From contig JADJOV010000003.1 in NCBI GenBank assembly GCA_016713585.1, positions 122,887 to 186,886 of the forward strand: a stretch of 64,000 bases of DNA. Direction: 5' to 3'. This stretch comes from Bdellovibrionales bacterium (GTDB lineage: Bacteria; Bdellovibrionota; Bdellovibrionia; Bdellovibrionales; Bdellovibrionaceae). How positions within the stretch are numbered: the stretch's first letter is position 1; the number at the start of each line of letters is the position of its first letter. The notes below the pieces were generated by a model. That model had not been told where the DNA came from. It ran no database searches and worked only from the letters and a program-made list of their open reading frames with translations. A program made the translations under genes and the position numbers. Below are positions 27,173 through 37,900 of the stretch, one piece after another.

Positions 27173-28258
27173 TCTGCAGGTGTAATCAAGTTCGTATTTC
27201 CCTGGTGGCAGAGACTCTGGCAGATGAACAAGGTTTGTCATTAATAGATAATCTTCAACTTGAGTACCCTGGGTGTCTTTCAATGAAAAATCAACTAATC
27301 CGTCATTGCTGGCGTCCACTGGAGCACAGGCCAATTTAATTGAGTTAACTTTGTCTGTGATATCTTGACCCATTATTTTTAGTTGTCCCGAGTAATCAGG
27401 TTCACAGACACTTCCAACTATTCCTAAAGTCTCCCGAGAGAGAAATTCGTAGGCCTTGCCGTATGCTTCGTTGATGCTCTTAGGATAATTCAAGCAGTCT
27501 CTATCATCAGATTTGACGATGATGGAATGAACTGTCACGACTTTCTGGGGCCATTTAGTTCCAAGATAAGACAAAAGTTTTTCGGGCTGATTATAATCCG
27601 AGAGCTCACCTCGCGGGCCAGTTTCATCGGCATCAGAAACGATGATGATGGCCAAACTCGCACCCTTCCTGAATAGAAGACGGTTGTGGGTTGTATCCAG
27701 CTTTTCATGCAGATCTGTTCTTTCAATGGCTCTGAAGATTGCCTTGATGCCTTGTTCTTGTCCGCTTCCGCGATCATGATCTCGCTGAATTTTTTCAGAA
27801 AAAATCTCTGCTGCAAAGTCTACATCGATTTTTGAATCTAGAATGAAGGATCTTTTGTAGAGGTTAATTAATCGCCCATCAGAGTACGATTTTCCCGAGG
27901 CCATATCAGTTGTTGTAATTCCTAGCTGCCAATCCAGGCCTTCGAGGCTTTGAATAAAGCCAGAGAATCTTTCGGCCATTTTTTGCTGCTCCTGGCTCAT
28001 TGATAATGAATTGTCCATTACAATTAAGATATCAACTTTATTGTTTGGGCCTGAACCCACCTCAAAGTTGGAAGTTATTTTCTTAAAGCGTAGGGAGTCT
28101 CCTGAGGGCCCAGAGTCTGGGTCAACTTGTATGTCGGCAGGAGGGTTATCAAAAAGACCCGGATTGAGTGCAACTTCTCCGTTTTGGGAGCAGTTATTAA
28201 ATAAAAGAGAAAGCACTCCTATGAGGCCGATAAGAATACCTAGTTTTGGAGTGGACAC
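27167..28258 (-). CDS. Lipoprotein with von Willebrand factor A domain
   Basis: A 363-residue protein with a lipoprotein signal peptide (LLFNNC, Cys near 23), a Pro/Asp-rich linker and a VWA domain from about residue 73. The metal-ion-dependent adhesion site is intact at VDILIVMDNSLSMS (Asp-x-Ser-x-Ser), with ITTTDMA (Thr) and IIIVSDADE (Asp) as the further ligands. Such proteins bind protein partners at the outer surface or periplasm. Four C-terminal cysteines may form disulfides. Transcribed alone toward the shared hairpin. Confidence 0.75.
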   Translation of the reverse strand: MSTPKLGILIGLIGVLSLLFNNCSQNGEVALNPGLFDNPPADIQVDPDSGPSGDSLRFKKITSNFEVGSGPNNKVDILIVMDNSLSMSQEQQKMAERFSGFIQSLEGLDWQLGITTTDMASGKSYSDGRLINLYKRSFILDSKIDVDFAAEIFSEKIQRDHDRGSGQEQGIKAIFRAIERTDLHEKLDTTHNRLLFRKGASLAIIIVSDADETGPRGELSDYNQPEKLLSYLGTKWPQKVVTVHSIIVKSDDRDCLNYPKSINEAYGKAYEFLSRETLGIVGSVCEPDYSGQLKIMGQDITDKVNSIKLACAPVDASNDGLVDFSLKDTQGTQVEDYLLMTNLVHLPESLPPGKYELDYTCRD

Positions 28259-28769
28259 TTGTAAGTCATTTTTAAAAATGTTTTCATATCATTAGGCAGA
28301 GCAAGAACTGAACCTGCCAAATGAAAGCATTTCGATTTGAATGAAAGAATAAGTTAGATTTTGTCTACACACTCAAGGCATTCCCTTCCCTTTTGGTCTT
28401 AACCACTTAATCTTGCAGAGCAAATGAGTTTTTTCTGACGTTATAGCAATTGTAAAGACTAACGACATTTCAGAATGAGAAAAATTTTCGTTCACAGTTG
28501 GGTGAAAATGCAGGTCTGGGAATAGAGAACGCATGAATTTCCTGCCACCTTTTTATCCAACCAACCCACCGGGCCCAAAATCCTACCGCTTGGCAGTCGA
28601 AGTTAAAACAGGGTGATTATAACAGGGTGATTTCTATTGACTGAAGAGACCTGCCATTCAATTGAGTGACTAAAAGTTCGACGCCATTTTTCGCGTGATC
28701 TCGAAGCTGCGGGAACATCATGCTGGTTCAGTTTTTGATACTCATTCTCCATAGAACTCTGGAGGGTCC
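28259..28769. other. 511-base intergenic region, no gene called
   Basis: Lies between two divergently transcribed exported-protein genes and probably holds both promoters. A 12-base direct repeat AACAGGGTGATT occurs twice near 28611-28638. A 27-codon opening at 28531 has no ribosome site and is not called. No RNA gene recognised. Confidence 0.5.
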
Positions 28770-29993
28770 ATGTTGCTTAGAATTATGATCGTGGTTTTGC
28801 TTCCTTTGGTATTGAGGGCCGAACAGCTCCGAATCGTTCATTTCAATATCAAGGAGCTAGATTCTGTCAAATTAGGGCAGGGTACGAAAAATTCCCAGGT
28901 TGCAGCTGCTGTCTCTGTCTTAAGAAAGCTCAACCCAGATTTTTTATCTATCAATGAAATGCAATTTGATTTGCCAGGCATTCCTAGCGCGAGCTTCCAA
29001 AGTCATGGCGAAAACTCTATGGGTATGATGAATCTTCTGTCATTAGGCTGGCCGCAGATTTCAATTGGCTTTGGTCCCTCAAATACTGGGACGCTGGCAA
29101 AAAAAATCCCTAATACAGACAACTATACTACCAATAGTCTTCGGCGAGAGCTTGCCGATCCGGTTAATTTTGGAGTCTTCCCTGCCGAATACTCAGTGGC
29201 CGGAGCCACGCGCTTTCCTGTTGGTGCTCGCCTGTTTGTGCAAGACCTAAAGTGGCGTGATTTTCGACCGGATCGGGATCTTTCGAAATTTAAGGACGCA
29301 GCCGGAAACGCCCTGGATCCCAACAAAATAGAGCTCTTCGACAAAAATTTTATGGATATGGTCGTAAAAATTGACGGACGAGATGTGCACTTCATTCTCC
29401 TTCACACAGTTCCTGTTCATGATTTTGGGAAGGATGGATCACCTAACAGCGTTCGCAATGCCGATCAACTATCATTTCTCGAGTGGTATCTCACAGGCAA
29501 AACGGACTTTGTCCCCCCAGACAGCTTGCCGGTAAAGCCATTGGAACCCGGCGCCCTTTTTGTTGCCATGGGCGATTGGAACGTTGATGTCAGAGATAAG
29601 AACCTCCCCGGAGCTCTTGTTCTGCAAAGGCTTTTTGATAAGACCAACCTTTGGATGGATCCTTCTCAACTTGATTTTACATACGAAAGTCAGTCTTTTT
29701 ATATTCCACCCTATCAAGACCAGTTGGACTATATCATTACAAGTAAAAGCACCGGTCTGGTAGTCAAGAAGGGTGGGGTCTATGCGCCATTCGCTCGAGA
29801 AAATCGCGGCTGTTCATTGCCAGAAGAACCAAAGAGCCAAGGCCCGGAATTTCTGATTGTGGCCTACACGGACAAGCAAACAAAAGAAAGGTGTTTTGCA
29901 GAAGTCAGTTCCGAGTATGCTGAAATAAAGACTGCATCAGATCATCGCCCTGTCTGGTTAGATTTAGAGGTTCTTTCAAAAAACAAAGAGTGA
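28770..29993 (+). CDS. Exported endonuclease/exonuclease/phosphatase (EEP) family protein
   Basis: A 407-residue protein with a short signal peptide (LLRIMIVVLLPLVLRA) cut before EQLRIVHFNI. The EEP blocks are in order: HFNIKEL, DFLSINEMQ (metal Glu), VHFILLHTVPVHD, FVAMGDWNVD (catalytic Asp and Asn) and ASDHRPVWLDL (Asp-His pair). This fold cleaves DNA, phosphoinositides or sphingomyelin, and the target cannot be told here. ATG follows GGAGGG at a good distance. Two cysteines near the C-terminus may pair. Likely periplasmic or secreted. Confidence 0.85.
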   Translation: MLLRIMIVVLLPLVLRAEQLRIVHFNIKELDSVKLGQGTKNSQVAAAVSVLRKLNPDFLSINEMQFDLPGIPSASFQSHGENSMGMMNLLSLGWPQISIGFGPSNTGTLAKKIPNTDNYTTNSLRRELADPVNFGVFPAEYSVAGATRFPVGARLFVQDLKWRDFRPDRDLSKFKDAAGNALDPNKIELFDKNFMDMVVKIDGRDVHFILLHTVPVHDFGKDGSPNSVRNADQLSFLEWYLTGKTDFVPPDSLPVKPLEPGALFVAMGDWNVDVRDKNLPGALVLQRLFDKTNLWMDPSQLDFTYESQSFYIPPYQDQLDYIITSKSTGLVVKKGGVYAPFARENRGCSLPEEPKSQGPEFLIVAYTDKQTKERCFAEVSSEYAEIKTASDHRPVWLDLEVLSKNKE

Positions 29994-30489
29994 AGACGGC
30001 AGAAGGGCCCAATTGAAAGCGAGCGGCCTTGTTTTTTCCATTATTACTCAAAATTAGTCTCATTTGGCAAAATCCAATATAAACGGTGACAGGTTCTAAT
30101 CCCTGGATTGCCATATCATGGCATGGATGAGAGAGAAAGATCTTTTGTTACTCTTGGGGAATCTACCACTGAAATATACTTGACGGGAAAATTCCTTCCG
30201 ACTCAGCTTCTGGTAGAAAATGAGAAAGAAAAAGTATTCCCAAAGCTGGATGAGTCCGAGAGGATCTACTCTTGTATCCATCGAGCCCAGCAGGACGAAG
30301 CAGTTTCGAAGAAAATTGGCAGTCCATGTGTTGGTGGCTCGAGTTGGCGGAGTTGATTGTGAAGCTCACCCAAGTTCACAAGCGTGAAATAATTATCTGG
30401 GATCGTTCAAATTATACAGTGATAAGCAACAAAAGGTGGATTGGAAAAGAGTTTTTCAATATAAGGAGAGACTATAAGAAGGGGAGTTT
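29994..30489. other. 496-base region with a doubtful small gene
   Basis: Between the EEP gene and a small secreted protein. An opening from ATG 30123 to 30356 would encode 77 charged residues, but it has no ribosome site and no known family. A second overlapping frame crosses the next gene start. I call neither. The end of the region is probably the promoter of the next gene. Confidence 0.3.
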
Positions 30490-30984
30490 ATGAAAGTCTT
30501 ATTCAATACATTTATTGTTTTTTTGTGTATGTCACTTCTGGGTATCTTGACTGTGTCTTCGGCAGAAATGAAGTTTTCCGAAGTTAATAACGTTGGTCTG
30601 CTGAAGCACAAAGTCATCTATTCAAGTGAGAAATTCAAAATCAAGAAAACAGATCATGGAACTAGGGCCTATGTAAAAATGATTGCGATGTGGGGGCTTG
30701 AGGTTTATGAGGTCGGTGTCAGTGAATTTATTTGTACGGACTCGGGAAAGTGCCAATTTAATCAATGGATCCCCTCAGCGACCTACGAAAAATGCAAAGT
30801 GACTGGCAAGAAAGCCAAATGTTACGGAAAATTGGGTGGCACCACAGAGTCAGACTTAGAGAGCGAATCTTATCCATCTAACCGTTATGAGGAAGAACCA
30901 TCCGGAATTGAAAGAGCAAGTGAAAGAGAGGGCGAAAGCGAAAGAGAAAGTGAATATTGGGAATACCCCTCGACGCCTTTTTAG
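30490..30984 (+). CDS. Small secreted protein, unrecognised
   Basis: A 164-residue protein with a clear Sec signal (KVLFNTFIVFLCMSLLGIL, then VSSAEMKF). The mature part has four cysteines in two close pairs (FICTDSGKCQF and KCKVTGKKAKCY), which suggests disulfides in the periplasm. The C-terminal 45 residues are a low-complexity Glu/Ser/Arg tail. ATG follows AAGGGGAG. I recognise no family. It ends 20 bases before the convergent chemoreceptor gene. Confidence 0.6.
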   Translation: MKVLFNTFIVFLCMSLLGILTVSSAEMKFSEVNNVGLLKHKVIYSSEKFKIKKTDHGTRAYVKMIAMWGLEVYEVGVSEFICTDSGKCQFNQWIPSATYEKCKVTGKKAKCYGKLGGTTESDLESESYPSNRYEEEPSGIERASEREGESERESEYWEYPSTPF

Positions 30985-31004
30985 ACAGAAGGCTGCACGA
31001 GTCC

Positions 31005-33077
31005 TTAGGCGGCATTTTCGTCGCCAGGGGATTCATGTGGGTCTGAAGATTCGTGAAGCCCGGCTTGGGCCACGGTGGTTGCTAAAGCACCATCCCCAAA
31101 GAGAATTCCATTCATCGTCTCACTCGACTCAGAGAGCCCGGCAACGGCATCACTTAAAACCTTTGTTTCCTTTTCTAGCTTTGCGATCATATTCACATTG
31201 TTTCCATTGGATGCAGAAATCTGCATAATTGCCTTATTGATTTCGCCGATTCCGCGAGATTGTTCATCGGCTGCAGATGAAACCTCCAAAACTTCGGAGT
31301 TGATTTCACGAATTTTCAAAGATAAGGCCTTAAAGAACTCGAGTCCTTGGTGAGCCTCTTGTTGGCTTGCGGTGATTTGGGCGCCTGTGGATTCAATGGA
31401 TCGAGCGACAAGGCTCTTGGCTTCGTCCAGTAGGCGAGCAACGTTGCTTGTCGTCGTTGCGATGAGCGTATTTATATCGCTGGCTGACCTTGTGACAAGT
31501 CCAGCCAGTTGCCCAACTTCGGCGGCGACGACGGCGAAGCCCTTGCCATGTTCTCCGGCCCTCGCGGCCTCTATGGAGGCATTAAAGCTCAGTAGCTTTG
31601 CTTGAAATGCGATCTCGTTTATTATTTTTGTTTTCGACTCAACTTCTTTAAAGGAATTTAAAACTGTGGTTAGGCTCTGGCTACTATTGACTCTGACAGA
31701 CTCGAAGGCGGCGGAGGTGGCTCCGCCAACGGCGACGACTGAATCAACCAAAGCCAACATTTTTTTTTCGCCCTCGGTTGTGTCGGTCGAGCAGGCGGTA
31801 GCTTTTTGAGAGGATTGGACGGAAAGTTGTCTTGTTTTTTGAACCATGGCATTCATTTCTTCCATGGCGGCGGAGGTCTCTTCCAAGGCCGAGGACTGCT
31901 GTTGGGTGCCCATGGCCACAACTTTTGCGATCTCTGAAAAACTTTGCGAAGTTCCATTTACTTTTTCTGTGTTATGACTGGCGCCCTGGCCTGCAACAAG
32001 AAGGCCTTGAGCAATCGAAGACACCGCAAACCAACTTGCAATAGACACCATTCCGATTCCAAATAGCAGAACAAAGAAGGACCACTTATTTAGATTCGCA
32101 ACAGAGGCAAGAGCCTCCTTTTTTGTAATCTGCGCCACGAGATTCCAATTTAAATCATGCAAGATGTTGAGCTTTCGTGTGACCACTAAAGTCTCGTCTC
32201 CGTCGAAATTTTTGAAGTTGTGAACGACCACTTTATCGCCAGGATCTTGATCGAATTTTAGATTTTTCTGCATAAGTTCAGTCGCAGAGATGGATGAGAA
32301 TTTTCGAGGAGGCGTGAAAAGAATTTTATTGTCGGTTAAAAACAATTCTCCAGTGTCTCCAAGACCGTCGTGGAAATTTTTTATCTTTGCAAGGTATTCC
32401 CAGCTCATTTCCGCAATGAGAACTCCCATTTTTGAATCTTTTTGATAGCCGTCTCGATCATATTTTGAAACAATTCTTTGGCAAAGGTAGGCCTTAAAGC
32501 CTCCACCCTTTTCATCTTTCAAGCCTGTGAAATAAGGTCGCTCTGTGGTAGCATTTTTGGCACATTGTCCGACCGCTTCGTCTTTAAGTGACGCCTTTAG
32601 AAGATTTTTTCCTAAGAGCTGGGTTCCTCCAACCTGTGAGACCGTAAATCCATTGTTGAGGGCCAAACTAAACGAAACTAAAGGATAGGATTTTAGGTAA
32701 TCGATAAAATTTTCGCTATATTTTGCTTCAATGGATTTGAAGTAGGAGCTGGCGGAAATATCTGAATCCGTCTCTAGGTCAAGCCCGGTTCCATAGGCGA
32801 CGCTTTCATACGAAACAAGCGCGTCTTGAACAAACTTGGAATTGGTCAAATTGACCATATCTCCAGCAAATTTCTGAAATGATTCGGTCACTTCAGAGGA
32901 TTTGGCTGAAGAAATGGCAAGTAGGTTTGAACCAATTTGGTCGAGGAGCGCAGCCTCTGACATTCGACTCACGATCAGAATTAGTACGGAAGAGCTCAAG
33001 ATCACGCTGAGAATAGAGAAAGTCATTATTTTCGTTTTCATACTGAGATTTCTCAAAAACTTCTGCAAGTGCAACAT
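31005..33077 (-). CDS. Methyl-accepting chemotaxis protein
   Basis: A 690-residue transmembrane chemoreceptor: first membrane helix about 15-37, periplasmic sensor of about 290 residues with dCache-like spacing, second helix about 335-358, then a cytoplasmic coiled-coil signalling domain. The hairpin tip is near-canonical (IINEIAFQAKLLSFNASIEA followed by ARAGEHGKGFAVVAAEV), with Ser for the usual Ala and Lys for Asn. There is no evident HAMP pattern after the second helix and no CheR-binding pentapeptide at the C-terminus. It feeds CheA/CheW, which are not in this window. A solo Cache protein is encoded 91 bases upstream on the same strand, and the two may sense together. Confidence 0.9.
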   Translation of the reverse strand: MLHLQKFLRNLSMKTKIMTFSILSVILSSSVLILIVSRMSEAALLDQIGSNLLAISSAKSSEVTESFQKFAGDMVNLTNSKFVQDALVSYESVAYGTGLDLETDSDISASSYFKSIEAKYSENFIDYLKSYPLVSFSLALNNGFTVSQVGGTQLLGKNLLKASLKDEAVGQCAKNATTERPYFTGLKDEKGGGFKAYLCQRIVSKYDRDGYQKDSKMGVLIAEMSWEYLAKIKNFHDGLGDTGELFLTDNKILFTPPRKFSSISATELMQKNLKFDQDPGDKVVVHNFKNFDGDETLVVTRKLNILHDLNWNLVAQITKKEALASVANLNKWSFFVLLFGIGMVSIASWFAVSSIAQGLLVAGQGASHNTEKVNGTSQSFSEIAKVVAMGTQQQSSALEETSAAMEEMNAMVQKTRQLSVQSSQKATACSTDTTEGEKKMLALVDSVVAVGGATSAAFESVRVNSSQSLTTVLNSFKEVESKTKIINEIAFQAKLLSFNASIEAARAGEHGKGFAVVAAEVGQLAGLVTRSASDINTLIATTTSNVARLLDEAKSLVARSIESTGAQITASQQEAHQGLEFFKALSLKIREINSEVLEVSSAADEQSRGIGEINKAIMQISASNGNNVNMIAKLEKETKVLSDAVAGLSESSETMNGILFGDGALATTVAQAGLHESSDPHESPGDENAA

Positions 33078-33167
33078 GAGCGCCCCCTCTTTCTCTGATC
33101 AAAACAGCCAATCAGAGCAATCCATCTAAACAGACCAAATCAGCAAATAATCAAGATTCTGCAAAGG

Positions 33168-33668
33168 TCAATACCAAGTCCCAGAGCCGACGACCCAGTT
33201 TTCTTTGCCGTCTTTTGGCTTGCAGCCTTTGACCCAGGATTTCTTTGGAGTTGCATCTGGCTCTCCTAATTTAGTCCATTTATACTCTACCCAACTTCCA
33301 TTTGGTTTGGACTTGACCGCCTTGGAAAACTCAACAAACAGAAGCTTTCCGGCAGGATCAGCGTTCTTACTCAAATCAGTTCCGTCAAGTTGAGGTTTAA
33401 TTGGATGCATAATCATCTTTGGTGAAAGATCATTGATCCAGACGTAGTCAGGTTCGCCACAGCAATCAAAGCGCATTTTTTTAATTTCAGGGAGGGCTGC
33501 TTCGCCTTTTTCCGTGACCAACTTGCAGGCCCAGTCCACTCGTTCTTTCACGACAGATTCCGTGCATGAAGCCTTTTTCTTGTCTTTGGTGCAATTTTCT
33601 TCGGCAGCTAGTCCTTGGGAAGCCACAGCTACAAACATAACTAGAATTGTTTTTGCGACACTCTTCAT
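33168..33668 (-). CDS. Periplasmic single-Cache domain protein
   Basis: A 166-residue protein with a Sec signal (cut after SQGLAA) and a stand-alone single Cache (sCache_2-like) domain: YVWINDLSPKMIMHPIKPQL, DGTDLSKNADPAGKLLF, SWVEYKWTKLG, WVKGCKPKDG and a final VVGSGTWY. There is no membrane anchor and no signalling domain. Soluble Cache proteins bind small ligands. Its position directly upstream of the chemoreceptor on the same strand suggests it could deliver a ligand to that receptor (inference). GAGGA sits before the ATG. Confidence 0.8.
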   Translation of the reverse strand: MKSVAKTILVMFVAVASQGLAAEENCTKDKKKASCTESVVKERVDWACKLVTEKGEAALPEIKKMRFDCCGEPDYVWINDLSPKMIMHPIKPQLDGTDLSKNADPAGKLLFVEFSKAVKSKPNGSWVEYKWTKLGEPDATPKKSWVKGCKPKDGKENWVVGSGTWY

Positions 33669-34044
33669 TTGATCCTCATTTTCGTTGGGGTTACGAGCCT
33701 TTGATATATCGGAGCCTCAGCAGTATCCTTGAGCGAAGATGAGCTTTCTTTTTGTTTTTTCTAGGAGGAGTCTTTTGGAACACAATAATGATGAGGGGGG
33801 GCAGATATTTTGACTCATAGGAGTGCGAATCGTCTCATTCTGAGAATGTTGTTGTCTCTTTGGCAAAGGGTTGTTGAAGCAAGGGGAATAGCTGCTTTCC
33901 GCAAGCAACTGGAAAGTATTTACACTCGGTTGTGACAGATTTTGTACAATTAAAGGATTTATATGGCTTTTGTTACATGTATAAATCTCTACAGTTGAGA
34001 AATGGTAGCGAGAGTTGTAGCGTGCTAGCAATGACGGGGGACTT
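33669..34044. other. 376-base intergenic region
   Basis: Divergent promoter region between the Cache gene and the nucleotidyltransferase-like gene. It contains a G7 run (33795-33801) and A/T-rich stretches near the right end. No RNA, hairpin or convincing small gene seen. An opening on the minus strand here lacks a ribosome site and family. Confidence 0.4.
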
Positions 34045-34953
34045 GTGTTGTTAGGTGCAAGATTAATTTACCTATTGGTGCCATGGTATTTCGGGTTGGG
34101 GATTCTTCAGAGTCGTGCTGATGCGTCAGTGGTAGCACTAAGAACATGTTCTGATTTGCTAAACGAGACGTCGGATCGAATGCCTTCTCTTGACTCCACT
34201 TCTGATTTGAGTTTTTTAACGCGTCAAATACAGAGCTATCAGACATTGATGGCCTTACCTGAAATCGGGGACAAACCGATACATTTAGACAAACTAAAAA
34301 ATCAGTTCGCGAGGCTTTCTGTTGAGGCGAAGGCGGAGGTCTTGAGTTTGATTAGAGATACCTACCTCTATGTCAAGGTATTTAAGTATTTTTCAGGAGC
34401 TCCAATTAAGAAGGCTAAACGCCACTTTGATGTTATTTTGTCGGAATCTTCTGGGTCTTTTGAGTTTTTCAAAAATTCAATTTATCGGGACCTCAGGGGT
34501 GTTGAAGAAACCTTGCAAGCCTATTTCAACCAAGAAGCCGAAAGAATTCAGCTCCCAAAACCTGTCGATGTCGAAAATGTACTTTATGTAGCCTATAAGA
34601 TTCAGGATCAGTTTCGCTATGACAAAAGGTTCGCAACGGAAAAAGTCTATCTCTATGGAAGCTTTGTCAATGGACGAGGAATTACAAAACTCTCAGATTT
34701 GGATTTTGCCATTGAGAACGCAATCCTTGCATCTAAAGTTGAAAATTTAAAGATGACCTTTCCAGAACTTTCTCAATTCATTTTAAGTGATGCACAGGCA
34801 CACATGGCGCGAAGAGGTCAGTCCCATGAGTATGGATATATGAATCCTGTGGTCATTGTTATTCATCAGTCGACCATTGAGGTTCGCGTTTATAAGTCTC
34901 AAAATTTTCAGGCTACTACTTCAAAACCTCGATTCTTGAGTTTTTACCTTTGA
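34045..34953 (+). CDS. Exported protein with nucleotidyltransferase-fold motif
   Basis: A 302-residue product from GTG 34045, close behind a GGGGG run. The first 25 residues are hydrophobic (RLIYLLVPWYFGLGILQSRADA) and read as a signal peptide. The middle is helical. From about 205 on there is VYLYGSFVNGRGITKLSDLDFAIE, the G-S-x9-S-D-x-D signature of the pol-beta nucleotidyltransferase fold (MNT/KNT type). That fold normally works in the cytoplasm with NTPs, so export would be odd. The true start may lie further in, or the domain may have a changed role. Convergent with the large surface protein. Confidence 0.5.
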   Translation: MLLGARLIYLLVPWYFGLGILQSRADASVVALRTCSDLLNETSDRMPSLDSTSDLSFLTRQIQSYQTLMALPEIGDKPIHLDKLKNQFARLSVEAKAEVLSLIRDTYLYVKVFKYFSGAPIKKAKRHFDVILSESSGSFEFFKNSIYRDLRGVEETLQAYFNQEAERIQLPKPVDVENVLYVAYKIQDQFRYDKRFATEKVYLYGSFVNGRGITKLSDLDFAIENAILASKVENLKMTFPELSQFILSDAQAHMARRGQSHEYGYMNPVVIVIHQSTIEVRVYKSQNFQATTSKPRFLSFYL

Positions 34954-34973
34954 AGAGATTTCGCGGTCTATAG

Positions 34974-37900
34974 CTAGCGTCGCACACACCGGGTCAACTT
35001 AAAGACGTTCTTTTGGGTGAGGAAACTGACATTGCCGTCAGAAAATCGAACTACATATGCCCCGTCAGCGTTGTACTCTGTCGCAGACCAATAATAAGTT
35101 CCACTCGTATCGAAGTTGCGGATGATAATTTTATTGGAGAACAGTATATTTAGCTCGGACAATGCGGGAAGATACCAGTCAGTTTTACCATTGATGTTTA
35201 GTGTTTGGCAGTAGGTGGCGCTTTCATATGGAGCCCCTGCATCGGAGAGACCACTTAAACCCGCCGAATTCGTTTGACCTGTCACAGCGCTGGTGTAGCC
35301 AGTGACTAGCCTGTTTATGGTTCCATTGTTCCAGCTGAGGCTGGTTCGTGGGCCGGTACAATTTGATCCATCCCAAGTTTGACCGGCATCGCAACGGGTT
35401 GTGAACATTTTGTTATTTCCGTCTGGTGATAGCCCCGCATAGACAGTGCCATCGGCACAGACAGTCCCGATGCTTGGGGAACCTGTACAATCCCCACCGG
35501 CGTTTGTGACGGTCCAAACAGTAGCCCCTGATCCAACGATCAGCGTGGCCTGAAAGCTAGCGCCACCGACAGAGTCGGTCGTAAGTCTCGTCTGTAAGTA
35601 CTGACCTGTGGTGATAGAGCTTGGACTCGAGGTCCAGCCTTGAACGACAGTTGTGCAAGAGGCATCACTGCAAGTTTGATACTGCGGTGATCCCTGGCCA
35701 GTGATTGTGATAGTCACTGAGCAGTTGATGCCGGTCACTTGTTGAATATCGGAGGTATAAAGGGTTGATGTGGTGGCATTGGCTTCATTTGAGAAAGAAA
35801 TCGTATCTGGAGTTGGGTCACTGCAAGCGGCAGGCTGAACAAGCCCCCAGGCCGACCCATTGCAAAACTCGAGGACATTGGTAGTATTGTTATAACGGAT
35901 TGAGCCCTTAGTCGTCGCAGAGCATGTGGCACTGCTATTTCCGACTTTCACATCACCCGCAACATCCAGAGTGGCTGCCGGCGCGGTGGTTCCGACACCG
36001 ACGTTACCACCACTGGGATTGATCGAAAGATTCTTAACTGTTGATCCATCGGTCGATATGCTGCCAATTATAGAATGGTCTGTACCCACACCTGTGTAGA
36101 CTCGAAATGCTGTATTAGTCGAATTTATCGGCGCGGCACTATCTGCAAACCACAATTGACGGTTGCCAACTCGGTTGACGCCTAAACGAAGGGCGACACC
36201 ATCTGCAGAACTGTTACTGGCCTGATAGAATTCTTGCCCCGTCAATCGTATGCGGTCCTTAGTTTGGTTTGCACTTTGAAGGTCAAGTAGACCCGTCGGA
36301 ATAGTCGTCCCGATGCCGACATTTCCATTTTGTTGGATCATCATTAGCGAGTTCGAAGTGTATCCGTTAAAAAATTGAAACCCCTCTGTAGACTGCGATG
36401 CCGCATTTTGAAACCGGAGTGTTTTATCTGAACCATTGACACTCATATTTGGAATAATTTCGTGATTGCCGCCATTTGCATCAAAAAGAGCAATGCGTCC
36501 GTTGATGGTTAGCGCCTGCCATGGATTCGTAGTCCCGATCCCAACTTTTCCAGTCGTATAGTAAATGTCAGACCCGGTCGTCGTCCATTGGCTGCCCGAT
36601 CCTGCGCTATCAGCCCCACATCCTGCATATCCTGATACATCAAACTTGATCACCTGCCCGAGGCTACAATTCAGCGAGGTTAGGCCAGTTCCTGTTCCGT
36701 TTGAAACTAGAACGCTGGTGTTGCCGTAACTGGCCTGACCAGTTCCACCACGGGCCACCGGCAGAGTCCCAGTTGTAATTTTTGAGGCATCCAAGTTCGG
36801 AATATCGGCTGCGCTGAGGGCTCCAAAGCTGAGCTGGCCAAGGCCATTGGTTTTCATGAGTGTGCCAGCAGCACCATCCGAGGCGGGTAATGAAAAACTC
36901 AGATTACTACCCAGACTTGGAGCCGCGAGCTGCACATAATTAGCTCCATTAAAAACTCGCAGTTGAGTCGCTGCAGCGACGGCGCCCTGAACAGTCCCTG
37001 TGGTGGTTAGATTCCCTGTCGAATTGATGGAGGTGCTTCCCCCAATTGTGCCAGAGTTGAGCGCGCTCCCACTCACTTTTCCAGCCGAAGAAAGAGTCGG
37101 AATGTCGGACTCGTCGAGAGCTGCTCCGCTTGTAATGCGACCCTTTGTGTCTGTCGTCACTTTTGTGTAGGTTCCGGCAGTTCCCACATTAGGAAGTCCT
37201 GCTGCAACCTGGGCGTCTACATAGGTTTTGTTTACAAGATCGTTGGCGTTGGAGGGGACTCCATTCCATTGGGGTGCTGCCGTGAAGTTTGGGGCCCCTG
37301 CTTTCATATATTGAGTTGTCGTGCCACCAATCAACGCCAAAAGTTCCGTCCAAGAAGCGCTATTGAGCTCTGTCCCTGTGGTGGGGACACCATCTGCAAG
37401 CCTGAGGAGCTGATTTGCTTTATAGCCGCCAACTTGAATTGCTTCTATAGCCATGGGAATGAAGTTAACTGCGACTGCGGGGGCGGGTTCCCAAGTCCCC
37501 GTCGCAAAAGTACCATCATTAAAAGATAGCTGAATACGACGACCATCCGTCGTATTTGGAATCCAGGAGTTGCCGCTCGCGCACTGCTCACTTGCAAAAG
37601 TGAAAGACCCTTTGTTGGCAAAGATTCGATCCAACCCATAGCCGCTTGAATCAAGACGATTGCCCGATCCATCAAAGATACTGATAGAAAAGACCCCATC
37701 AGTTTCGGAAAGATCTTTAGTTTGAACTTCTTCATAAAGAAGGCAGTCTTCAAGGCCAGGGGTTCGCAACTGGACCTTGAACTGAACGTTTTTTCCAACA
37801 ACGGGATTTCCGTTTGGATCAATCAAGCGCCCTTGGTAGGTAATCCCGGCCCCAACGGCTTTGGCCTGCCCGCAAATCAAAAGGCTTAAGCCAAGACCAA

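Noticed and set aside
30108..30493. Two overlapping small open frames
   Set aside because: No ribosome sites, mutual overlap, and no recognisable protein features. They could be chance openings.
33717..34031. Minus-strand gene in the gap before the nucleotidyltransferase
   Set aside because: No ribosome site, low-complexity composition and no family resemblance. The gap is better read as a promoter region.
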